64,000 nt of DNA from Comamonadaceae bacterium (GTDB lineage Bacteria > Pseudomonadota > Gammaproteobacteria > Burkholderiales > Burkholderiaceae_C), in NCBI GenBank assembly GCA_947373185.1, contig CANBWP010000002.1, positions 124,001 to 188,000 of the forward strand, given 5' to 3'. The position numbers were made by a program, and so were the translations under genes. Positions 24,666-33,243 of the stretch are shown piece after piece (the stretch's first letter is position 1; the number at the start of each line of letters is the position of its first letter). Under the pieces are notes generated by a model that did not search any database, had not been told where the DNA came from, and worked only from the letters and a program-made list of their open reading frames with translations.

Positions 24666-25355
24666 TCAGTGTTTCGGGGCAAAGTGCATGCGCGGCACAA
24701 ACTGATAGGTTGAGCGCCAGCAAGTGGCCAGCAACTCCTCAGGGCCGTGTCGGTGCGTCAATTTTTTGCGCAAGCGCGACACGCAGACCTGCAATCGTTT
24801 GTTGTTGTAAAAATCGGAGAGGCCCCAGATGGCCATCTCTAAGGCGTCACTTCGAAGCGCTTGTTCGGGCGCCATCGCCAATTGAGTGAGCAGTACCGTT
24901 TCCATGGCGGTTAAGCCAATGGCGTTGTTGGCCGGCCCAGTCAGCAATGCCCTGACAGGATCGATGGTCCAAGCCGATTGAAGTGTTCTGGGGAGCCTGG
25001 CTGCCAGGCGCTGAATGATGGCAATCAATTCGGTGGGGTGAAATGGTTTGCTGATACAGACATCGGCGCCGGCTGCGATGGCGGCAATCCGCTCCTGGGG
25101 TTCTGCCGCAGGTGAAATCATGACCACCCGCAGTTCGGGGTGCTTGGCCAACTGACCGGCCATGGTCAGGCATTGCTCGCCCAAGGTGGCCGCATCCAAG
25201 ATCACGACGTCAAACGCGGTTTGTTTGTTCTGCGCGGTGAGGTCTTCTGGATGCTCGCAATGATGGGCCTGTATGCCTGCGCTGTGGAGGTGCGAGAGCA
25301 AATGCTCCGCCAATTGTGGGTCTTGTTCAACAAAGCTGACGCAAAGTGGTTTCAT
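24666..25355 (-). CDS. response regulator with OmpR/PhoB-type winged-helix output domain
   Basis: Receiver-like FVEQDPQLAEHLLSHL...VVILDAATL...MISPAAEPQERIAAIAAGADVCISKPFHPTELI, then C-terminal LTAMETVLLTQLAMAPEQALRSDALEMAIWG...LQVCVSRLRKKL; no kinase gene adjacent. Confidence 0.88.
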   Translation of the reverse strand: MKPLCVSFVEQDPQLAEHLLSHLHSAGIQAHHCEHPEDLTAQNKQTAFDVVILDAATLGEQCLTMAGQLAKHPELRVVMISPAAEPQERIAAIAAGADVCISKPFHPTELIAIIQRLAARLPRTLQSAWTIDPVRALLTGPANNAIGLTAMETVLLTQLAMAPEQALRSDALEMAIWGLSDFYNNKRLQVCVSRLRKKLTHRHGPEELLATCWRSTYQFVPRMHFAPKH

Positions 25356-25600
25356 GGCGGATGTCCCTGTTTAATGTTAACTTAAGAATTCATCCTAATT
25401 CTTTTTGTATACATTAATGATGTACTTGTAACTAATAATTCCACAAAAAAGCACACTTTTTCAACTTTTAACTGATATTTCTCCTCTGAAAAGACTGTTT
25501 TTTGCATTGCCTTGCCACGGACTTGCAAAACAATCCAATGTGGCAAATTTGATGAAATTGGAATGAAATTGTATTCATTCCTGCTGGATCTGAGGCTGCG

Positions 25601-26056
25601 TCAGCCGATTTCTGCGATGAGTTCGATCTCAACACAAGCCCCCATGGGCAATTGCGCCACACCAAAGGCGCTGCGGGCATGAACCCCTTTGTCGCCCAGC
25701 ACTTGGCCCAAAAGTTCACTGCAACCATTGGTCACAAGGTGTTGATCGGTGAAGCTGGATGTGGAGTTCACCAGGCTCATCACTTTGACAATGCGTGTGA
25801 CCTTGTTCAGATCGCCCACGGCGGCATGCAAAGTGCCCAACAAATCAATCGCGACTGCGCGCGCCGCGGCTTGTGCTTCTGTGACGTCCATGTTGAGGCC
25901 CAACTGTCCGACCCAAACTTTGCCATCTTTTTTGGCGATGTGGCCGCTGAGGAAGACCAAGTTGCCCGTTTTGACAAAGGGCACATAGGCGGCAGCAGGT
26001 GTGGCCACAGGGGGCAAGGTGATTTGGAGAGCTTCAAGGCGTTGGTAGATGGACAT
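25601..26056 (-). CDS. RidA/YjgF family protein
   Basis: YVPFVKTGNLVFLSGHIAKKDGKVWVGQLGLNMDVTEAQAAARAVAIDLLGTLHAAVGDLNKVTRIVKVMSLVNST ... ELLGQVLGDKGVHARSAFGVAQLPMGACVEIELIAEI. Confidence 0.93.
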   Translation of the reverse strand: MSIYQRLEALQITLPPVATPAAAYVPFVKTGNLVFLSGHIAKKDGKVWVGQLGLNMDVTEAQAAARAVAIDLLGTLHAAVGDLNKVTRIVKVMSLVNSTSSFTDQHLVTNGCSELLGQVLGDKGVHARSAFGVAQLPMGACVEIELIAEIG

Positions 26057-26087
26057 GGTCATGGCTCGGTTGATTGATTGGAACTGT

Positions 26088-27044
26088 TCAAAGGGGTTCG
26101 ACAGTGACATTCACTTCGAGGGTGTGATGTGTGCCGCCTTGCAGCACGCCTCTTAAAGGTGAGACATCTGCAAAATCGCGTCCCACCGCCAAGCGCACGT
26201 AGTCGGGTCCTGGGCTGGACCAGCCATCACGGTTGTTGGTGGGATCGAAATCGTACCAATATTCTGGTGGTGTGGACGCAGCCGCAGAAGCGGTTGGGTT
26301 TACAGCAGAGGTCAACGCATGGGGTATTTTGAGAGACACCCATGCATGTGATGCGTCGCTGCCAATCAAGCGTGCTTGGCCAGGTGGCGGTTCAGTCAGC
26401 AAATAGCCACTGACATAGCGAGCCGCCAAACCCAAGCTTCTCAAACAAGCCAACATGACATGCGCAAAATCTTGGCAGACGCCCTTTTTGTCCCCCAACA
26501 CTTTGAGCGCTGGCGTGCTGATGTCCGTGCTGAAAGATTCGTAGGTGAAATCGGCGTGAATGCGTTGCATCAAATGCCGAGCAGCTTCGATCAAATTTCT
26601 GCCCGGTGTGAAACTGCTTTGCGCGTAAAGGGCAAATGCCAAGTCAATCGGTGCATGGTGCGAGCCGTAGGCAAAGCCTGTCGCTTCATCGCTGGCTTGC
26701 CCTGCACGGTATTGGTAGGCCGTTTTGGCATGTTCCCAACTGATGTCTTGCGCCCATTGATTCCGTTGCAGCAAGGTCCGCGCTTCAAGCGCATAGGTGG
26801 ACACTTCGCTTTGTGCACGCACTGTCAAGGTGTTGTGTGGTGAGCTGAGTGACCAATAAGCGCGGTGATTGCCGTAGGCGTCGATGTTCAGACTGATTTT
26901 GGAGGCCTCTGGGTCGGTGCTGAAGGTATGCCGCTCGCAGCTTTGGCAGGGTGTGTCAGGGGGCATCAAATGCGCCACATGCTGTGCTGTTTCAACCGTC
27001 GGGGTGTAACGGTAAAGGGTCTCGTGGGTGATGCGCAGTTTCAT
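26088..27044 (-). CDS. transglutaminase-like family protein (short form)
   Basis: MKLRITHETLYRYTPTVETAQHVAHLMPPDTP N-terminal domain; catalytic C/H/D in GVCQDFAHVMLACLRSLGLAARYVSGYL...SDASHAWVSL...YDFDPTNN. Confidence 0.93.
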   Translation of the reverse strand: MKLRITHETLYRYTPTVETAQHVAHLMPPDTPCQSCERHTFSTDPEASKISLNIDAYGNHRAYWSLSSPHNTLTVRAQSEVSTYALEARTLLQRNQWAQDISWEHAKTAYQYRAGQASDEATGFAYGSHHAPIDLAFALYAQSSFTPGRNLIEAARHLMQRIHADFTYESFSTDISTPALKVLGDKKGVCQDFAHVMLACLRSLGLAARYVSGYLLTEPPPGQARLIGSDASHAWVSLKIPHALTSAVNPTASAAASTPPEYWYDFDPTNNRDGWSSPGPDYVRLAVGRDFADVSPLRGVLQGGTHHTLEVNVTVEPL

Positions 27045-27054
27045 GCTCAAGTCC

Positions 27055-29730
27055 TCAGGAGGCGCCCACGCTTTGCTGCGACTCGCCGCTGTGCGAGAAG
27101 AACAAGCCGTTGAGTTGGTCAGACACTGAGCGCGCCGTGCGACGGCAGTCACCCAACAATTGAATGAGTGCTTGCGAGTGTTGCATGCCGTCTGGCGACA
27201 GCGTGGCCAAGTCCAAAGCGGAAAGCACAGGGACTTGTTCAGACAGTGATTGAGTGGCGCCGTTGGCCAAATGACCCATGCGGGCCAATCGACCTCTCAA
27301 TGTTTGCGCCACCCAACCGAGTGCGCGAGGGTTGTCGGTGTGCGTCAGCAAGAGTTCTAGAAGCGCTCCCAAGGTTCTGCTTTGTTGGTATTGCGCATGA
27401 AACGAAATGGTGCTGTCAAACAAAGCCAGCACGGCATCAAAGCCTGCTTGGGTGTGAAGGCACTGCGACTCAAGAGCGCACGTGAGTGCATGTGCCAAAA
27501 AATCTAGCCGCTCAATGTGTCGTCCAATGGACAGCAAACGCCAGCCATCGTCGCGTGTCATGCGGTCCGTTTGTGCGCCCGTCAGGGCCGCCATCAATTG
27601 GCTGGTTCGTTTCAACAGTTGTTGTGCCCACACGCTGCTGGCCACCGGGGCATCGTTTTGTGCCGGTTGAAAGAATGCGTTTTCTGTTTGCTCAATGAGT
27701 GACCAGTGTTCCGGCGAGAGTCGCTCGCGCACAGCGGCGGCAGCCAGCTTGATGGCGCGCAAGTTGTAGCCAACACCCGTGGTGTGTTGGGTGTCCCAAA
27801 AACCGGCAATCAGGGAGCGCTCAAAAACGCGCCGCGATTGCTGTGCTTGTGGCACGCCGGGTGCCACCAAACCATGGCTGACACACAGGGTGCTGAGCCA
27901 CGTCATCAAGGGCAAACTGTGCTGTGCTTCGCTGTTCAAGCTCTCTAAAGTCAAGCGCGACAAGCGCAAGGTATTTTCTGTGCGCTCTGAATAGCGGCCC
28001 ATCCAAAATAAATTCTCTGCTGCACGGCTGGTGACCATGCGATGACGCTGCGGACTGGCCACGAACACGGCTTCTGGTGTGACCGTCTTTGTTTGAGCCG
28101 GACTGGGCTGTCCGATCACCCAGACATCGGCACTGCTGCCACCTTGCTGCATCGAAGCAATGCCCTTGCTGGTGCCCAATCGCGCCAAGCCACCCGGCAA
28201 GACTTGCCAGCCACCAGATTCGTTGGCCAACACAAAGACACGCAAGATGACCGGGCGTACGGGCATGTCCTTGAGGTTGGCAAATGTGGGGGTGTGCGAA
28301 AGGGGTAAAAAGCCTTGCACTGTGTGTGCTTCAGGATCACTCTGAATCCGTGCACGCCATTCATCCAAACCGCGCCAATCTAGGGTGTGGCCCATGATGG
28401 GTTCAAAGCTGCGACGGCCAGGGGTGTAGGGATAAGTGGGTTTGATAACGCAATCTTGCAAGCGCGGCAAGGCATCATGCATGGCGGCGGGCTCGCCACA
28501 CCACCAACTTGGTATGGCGGGCAAGAGCAACTCTTCTTTCAAAAGCGCTTGCGATAAATTGGGCAAGAAACCCAACAAGGCATTGGACTCCAGAAAACCA
28601 GAGCCGGGTGTGTTGGCCACCAACACATTGCCAGCGCGAACCGCTTGCAACAAACCTGGTACACCCAGTGTGGATTCAGCCCGCAACTCTAAGGGGTCCA
28701 GCCAATCGTCGTCTACGCGCTTGAGCAAACCATGCACCGGTTTCAAGCCTTCCAAGGTTTTGAGGTACAGCTTTTCATCGCGAACCAACAAGTCATTGCC
28801 TTGCACCAGGGACAAGCCCAAATAGCGGGCCAAATAGGCTTGCTCAAAATAAGTTTCGTTGTAGGGGCCAGGCGTCAAGAGCGCGATGTGCGCCTGCATG
28901 CCGGCTGAAGTGCGCAGTTTGAGGGCATTGACAAACGAACGGTAAGACTCTGCCAAGCCTCTGACAGGCATGGCTTCAAAGGCCCGAGAGAATTGGTTGG
29001 AAATGATTTGCCGGTTTTCCAGCAAATAGCCTAAGCCGGATGGCGCTTGGGTTCTCTGCGACAACAGCCACCAACAGCCATCAGGGCCTTTGACCAGATC
29101 GAAGGCGGCCAAATTCAGATGTCGGCCGCCCACGGGTGTACTGCCTTGCATGGCTTGCAAATAGCCCGCATGACCTTGCACCAAGGCATAGGGCAGGGCA
29201 CCTTGCTGCAGCAAGTGCTGCATGCCGTACACATCGGACATGATGCCTTCCAGCAAGCGCATGCGCTGAATCACACCGACTTCAATTTGTTGCCAATCTT
29301 GCGTGGACAAGATCACAGGCAGCAGGTCCAAGGCCCATGGTCGTTGGGGTTGATCGGCATTGGCATAGACGTTGTACGTCATGCCGTTGTCGCGAACTTG
29401 GCGCACCATGGCCTCGTGCCTGGCAGGCAAACTTTGCATACCCTGTTTGCCCAAGTGCGCTAAAAATTCAGCCCAGTGCGGTGTCACTTGCGTGGCTTGG
29501 CTCACCGCACCAAAAATCGAATCGGTGCTTTCGCCTGGCGTGGCAGAGACACCACCGCGCATTTCATCCCAATGGCCTTTCGGCGCAAATTCGACCGTGC
29601 GCAAAATGGCGCGCACAGCGTCTGCTGAGTCTGACTTGTTGGCGTCGTTCAGCGCGTTAGGCAAGCCAGGCTCAGTGCGGGTCTGCGACTGAAATTGCGA
29701 CTGCGACGAAGAGGTGTTGTTAATTTCCAC
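27055..29730 (-). CDS. circularly permuted type 2 ATP-grasp domain fused to alpha-E domain
   Basis: N-terminal ALLTPGPYNETYFEQAYLARYLGLSLVQGNDLLVRDEKLYLKTLEGLKPVHGLLKRVDDDWLDPLELR (CP-ATP-grasp) and C-terminal SRAAENLFWMGRYSERTENTLRLSRLTLE (alpha-E). Confidence 0.92.
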   Translation of the reverse strand: MEINNTSSSQSQFQSQTRTEPGLPNALNDANKSDSADAVRAILRTVEFAPKGHWDEMRGGVSATPGESTDSIFGAVSQATQVTPHWAEFLAHLGKQGMQSLPARHEAMVRQVRDNGMTYNVYANADQPQRPWALDLLPVILSTQDWQQIEVGVIQRMRLLEGIMSDVYGMQHLLQQGALPYALVQGHAGYLQAMQGSTPVGGRHLNLAAFDLVKGPDGCWWLLSQRTQAPSGLGYLLENRQIISNQFSRAFEAMPVRGLAESYRSFVNALKLRTSAGMQAHIALLTPGPYNETYFEQAYLARYLGLSLVQGNDLLVRDEKLYLKTLEGLKPVHGLLKRVDDDWLDPLELRAESTLGVPGLLQAVRAGNVLVANTPGSGFLESNALLGFLPNLSQALLKEELLLPAIPSWWCGEPAAMHDALPRLQDCVIKPTYPYTPGRRSFEPIMGHTLDWRGLDEWRARIQSDPEAHTVQGFLPLSHTPTFANLKDMPVRPVILRVFVLANESGGWQVLPGGLARLGTSKGIASMQQGGSSADVWVIGQPSPAQTKTVTPEAVFVASPQRHRMVTSRAAENLFWMGRYSERTENTLRLSRLTLESLNSEAQHSLPLMTWLSTLCVSHGLVAPGVPQAQQSRRVFERSLIAGFWDTQHTTGVGYNLRAIKLAAAAVRERLSPEHWSLIEQTENAFFQPAQNDAPVASSVWAQQLLKRTSQLMAALTGAQTDRMTRDDGWRLLSIGRHIERLDFLAHALTCALESQCLHTQAGFDAVLALFDSTISFHAQYQQSRTLGALLELLLTHTDNPRALGWVAQTLRGRLARMGHLANGATQSLSEQVPVLSALDLATLSPDGMQHSQALIQLLGDCRRTARSVSDQLNGLFFSHSGESQQSVGAS

Positions 29731-29748
29731 AATGCATGAATTGTCGCC

Positions 29749-32700
29749 TCATCTTGGCTTGCGCAGGTCCAATGTCCAAGGAAATTCTGGACTGGCTGCC
29801 AATTCAACGTTGGCCGGTGGCATGGCCATTCGTCCTGGGGTGTGGCCCATGCGGAAGAAACGGGCAAGTCGCCGACTTTCTGCTTCATACGCATTGACGG
29901 GCAAGGTGTCATAGTTGCGCCCGCCAGGATGCGCCACATGGTACTGGGCACCGCCAAGGGAGCGCTTCATCCAAGTGTCCAGCACATCGATCGTGAGGGG
30001 TGCATGAACGCCGATGCTGGGGTGCAAGGACGAAGGGGGGTTCCACGCCTTGTAGCGAACACTGGCCACATATTCACCGGCGGTTCCTGTGGGTTGCAGG
30101 GGCAGGGCTTGACCATTGACCGTGACGGTGTAGCGACTGGGATTGAGCCCTGTCACATGCACTTCGAGTCGCTCCAAAGAAGAGTCCACATACCGCGCTG
30201 TGCCACTGGAGGTGCTCTCTTCGCCCATGACGTGCCAAGGCTCAAGCGCATTGCGCAGGGTGACCTGAATGGCATCGACGCAGAACTCACCCACACGAGG
30301 GAATCTGAATTCAAAGTGCGGCGCAAACCATGCGGGGTCGAAGTGGAAACCGGCATCGCCCAGTTCGGTGAGCACATCGTCAAAATCCATTTTGACAAAA
30401 CTGGGCAACATGAAGCGGTCGTGCAAACTGGTTCCCCAACGCGTGACCGGTGCTGTGTAGTGTTCTTCCCAAAAGCGCGCCACCAATGCGCGCAACAGCA
30501 ACTGCTGCACCACACTCATGCGTGCATGGGGCGGCATTTCAAAAGCCCGCAATTCAAGCAGGCCCAAGCGGCCGGTGGCCGAGTCGGGTGAATACATTTT
30601 GTCGATGCAAAACTCACTGCGGTGGGTATTGCCCGTCATGTCCACCAGAATGTTGCGCAAACTGCGGTCCACCAACCAAGGTGGCATGCTTTGGCCATGG
30701 CGCTGTCGGTTGCGTTCAATTTCTCTCAGTGCAATTTCTAACTCATAGACCTGATCGTTGCGCGCCTCGTCCACGCGTGGCGCCTGGCTGGTGGGGCCAA
30801 TGAACATGCCGCTGAACAAGTAACTCAAACTGGGGTGGTTGTGCCAATACAAGAGCAAGCTGGCCAAGACCTCGGGCCTGCGCAAAAATGGGCTGTCTTC
30901 GGGCGTGGCACCCCCCATGACCACGTGATTGCCACCGCCAGTTCCGGTGTGGCGCCCATCGGTCATGAATTTTTCGGCACTCAAGCGGGTTTCAAAAGCG
31001 GCTTGGTACAAAAACTCTGTGTGCTCAACAACTTCTTTCCAGCTGCTGGCAGGATGGATATTGACTTCAATGACCCCTGGGTCTGGTGTGACTTGAAGCA
31101 GCTTCAAGCGCGGATCGCGTGGGGGTGGATAACCCTCCAACACAATTTTGACTTGAAGTTTTTGTGCGGTCGCTTCGACGGCTTCTAGAAGATTCAAATA
31201 ATCTTCTAATCGGGCCAAGGGCGGCATGAAGACATACATCACGCCTTGAACGCGGTGGTCGTTTTGGGCGTCCTTCAAAGGCACTGGCCCATTGGCCCGG
31301 CGTGGGTCTCGAATTTCCACACAAAGCGCAGTGCGTACGGTGGTGGTATCGGAGGCAAAGCGTTTGGGTGCTGGTGCGTTGACGCTTACCCTCGATTGCA
31401 TGACGGGAGCCGATGCGAATTTGGCGGCGGGCTGAGTGGTCGACAGCGGGACTCTGGGCGAATAGGGGTCTTGGTCAACCAAGACTGTTCTGTCGGTCGG
31501 TGCTGACCAAGGCAAAGAGTCCAGGGGCAAGCGCCATCCCATGGCGGAGTCTCCGGGCATCAGGTACAAACGCTCGTCGCGAACAAACCATGAGCCGCTG
31601 TGCCAAGTGGTGGCGGGATGGCTGGTGTCACCCGATTCAACTGCTTCTAGTGGCAACAAGTAACCGACTTCCTGATCGAGCCCTTGTGAGAACACGCGAT
31701 GCAATCGGGCACGTTCCAGCTCATCTTCCAAACGTGAATCAAAGGGGTCGACATTGACGGGTAAACGACGTTCGCGCCACAGGTAGTACCAAGTGTCTTC
31801 ATAGCCCGGCAATATGTTTTGGGGCTTGACACCCAGGCTGTTGGCCAGCGTCGACAAAAACAATTGCGCATCTTGCGGGGTATAGTGCTGAGAGACATTT
31901 TCGTCAGCAAACAAGCCAGGGTCTTGCCAACAAGCTTGTCCATCGGTGCGCCAGTAAATGCTCAACGCCCAGCGTGGCAGTTGCTCGCCAGGGTACCATT
32001 TGCCTTGACCAAAATGCAGAAAACCGCCTTGGCCATATTCATCACGAAGTTTGTGAACCAGTTCGGTCGCCAGACCGCGTTTGGTGGGCCCCAAGGCATC
32101 GGTGTTCCACTCAGGGGCATCCCGGTTTTCGGTCGCTACAAAGGTGGGCTCACCGCCCATGGTCAAACGCACATCGCCTTCGATGAGCTGTGCATCGACC
32201 TGCTCACCCAGTTGTAAAACTTCGGCCCATTGTTCTTCGGTGTAGGGCTTGGTCACGCGCGGCGATTCGTAGATCCGCGTGATGGCCATTTCGTGGCTGA
32301 ACTCAACTTCGGCTTCGTCCATCAAACCTTCGATGGGTGCCGCGCCAGAGGGTTGCGGCGTGCAAGCCAATGGAATGTGCCCCTCACCAGCCAGCAAGCC
32401 TGAGGTGGGATCAAGCCCCACCCAGCCTGCGCCGGGCAGATACACCTCGCACCAGGCATGCAGATCGGTAAAGTCAACCTCGGTGCCGCTGGGACCATCG
32501 AGTGACTTCACATCGGGTGTGAGCTGTATCAGATAGCCCGACACAAATCGGGCGGCCAATCCCATGTGGCGCATGAGTTGCACCAAGAGCCAAGCAGAGT
32601 CTCGGCAAGAGCCACTTTTCAGCGTCAAGGTTTGCTCAGGCGTTTGAACGCCGGGCTCCATTCGAATCAGGTAGCTGATGTCTTTGTAGACGCGTTGGTT

Positions 32701-33144
32701 AATTTGCACCAAAAAGTCGATGGTGCGTTGACGCTTGCGATCGAGCGAGCTGAGGTATTTTTTGAACAAAGGGGTGCGCGGCAATTTGTCCAAATACGCC
32801 AGCAACTCTTCTTTCAGTTCTGGAGAATAGGTGAGGGGTACTTCTTCAGCACTGGGCTCTAAGAAAAAATCAAAGGGGTTGAAGACGGCCATCTCGGTCA
32901 CCAAGTCCACCGTCACTTTGAACTCGGTGGTTTTGCTTGGGAACACCAGTCGCGCTTGGTAGTTGGAAAACGGGTCTTGCTGCCAATTGATGAAGTGCGC
33001 GGCAGGTTCGATGCGCAGGCTGTAAGACAGGATGCGGCTTCGGCTGTGAGGCGCGGGACGCAAGCGAATGACTTGGGGGCCGAGTTGAACCGGCCGGTCA
33101 TACCGGTAGTGCGTAACGTGGTGCAGTGCGACGTGGATGGACAT
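29749..33144 (-). CDS. large transglutaminase family protein with C-terminal DUF2126
   Basis: N-term MSIHVALHHVTHYRYDRPVQLGPQVIRLRPAPHSRS; GSCRDSAWLLVQLMRHMGLAARFVSGYL...DLHAWCEVYLPGAGWVGLDPTSGLLAGEGHIPL; about 850 aa C-terminal extension typical of DUF2126 proteins. Confidence 0.93.
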   Translation of the reverse strand: MSIHVALHHVTHYRYDRPVQLGPQVIRLRPAPHSRSRILSYSLRIEPAAHFINWQQDPFSNYQARLVFPSKTTEFKVTVDLVTEMAVFNPFDFFLEPSAEEVPLTYSPELKEELLAYLDKLPRTPLFKKYLSSLDRKRQRTIDFLVQINQRVYKDISYLIRMEPGVQTPEQTLTLKSGSCRDSAWLLVQLMRHMGLAARFVSGYLIQLTPDVKSLDGPSGTEVDFTDLHAWCEVYLPGAGWVGLDPTSGLLAGEGHIPLACTPQPSGAAPIEGLMDEAEVEFSHEMAITRIYESPRVTKPYTEEQWAEVLQLGEQVDAQLIEGDVRLTMGGEPTFVATENRDAPEWNTDALGPTKRGLATELVHKLRDEYGQGGFLHFGQGKWYPGEQLPRWALSIYWRTDGQACWQDPGLFADENVSQHYTPQDAQLFLSTLANSLGVKPQNILPGYEDTWYYLWRERRLPVNVDPFDSRLEDELERARLHRVFSQGLDQEVGYLLPLEAVESGDTSHPATTWHSGSWFVRDERLYLMPGDSAMGWRLPLDSLPWSAPTDRTVLVDQDPYSPRVPLSTTQPAAKFASAPVMQSRVSVNAPAPKRFASDTTTVRTALCVEIRDPRRANGPVPLKDAQNDHRVQGVMYVFMPPLARLEDYLNLLEAVEATAQKLQVKIVLEGYPPPRDPRLKLLQVTPDPGVIEVNIHPASSWKEVVEHTEFLYQAAFETRLSAEKFMTDGRHTGTGGGNHVVMGGATPEDSPFLRRPEVLASLLLYWHNHPSLSYLFSGMFIGPTSQAPRVDEARNDQVYELEIALREIERNRQRHGQSMPPWLVDRSLRNILVDMTGNTHRSEFCIDKMYSPDSATGRLGLLELRAFEMPPHARMSVVQQLLLRALVARFWEEHYTAPVTRWGTSLHDRFMLPSFVKMDFDDVLTELGDAGFHFDPAWFAPHFEFRFPRVGEFCVDAIQVTLRNALEPWHVMGEESTSSGTARYVDSSLERLEVHVTGLNPSRYTVTVNGQALPLQPTGTAGEYVASVRYKAWNPPSSLHPSIGVHAPLTIDVLDTWMKRSLGGAQYHVAHPGGRNYDTLPVNAYEAESRRLARFFRMGHTPGRMAMPPANVELAASPEFPWTLDLRKPR

Positions 33145-33243
33145 AAATGCAAGTAAGCGCAACAGCGGCTGCATCGAAAGAGCAGCTCGGGCTCCCTAAA
33201 CTAGCAAAAGCCGCGCCATGGTGGCCAGGCGGAAAGGCTCTAG

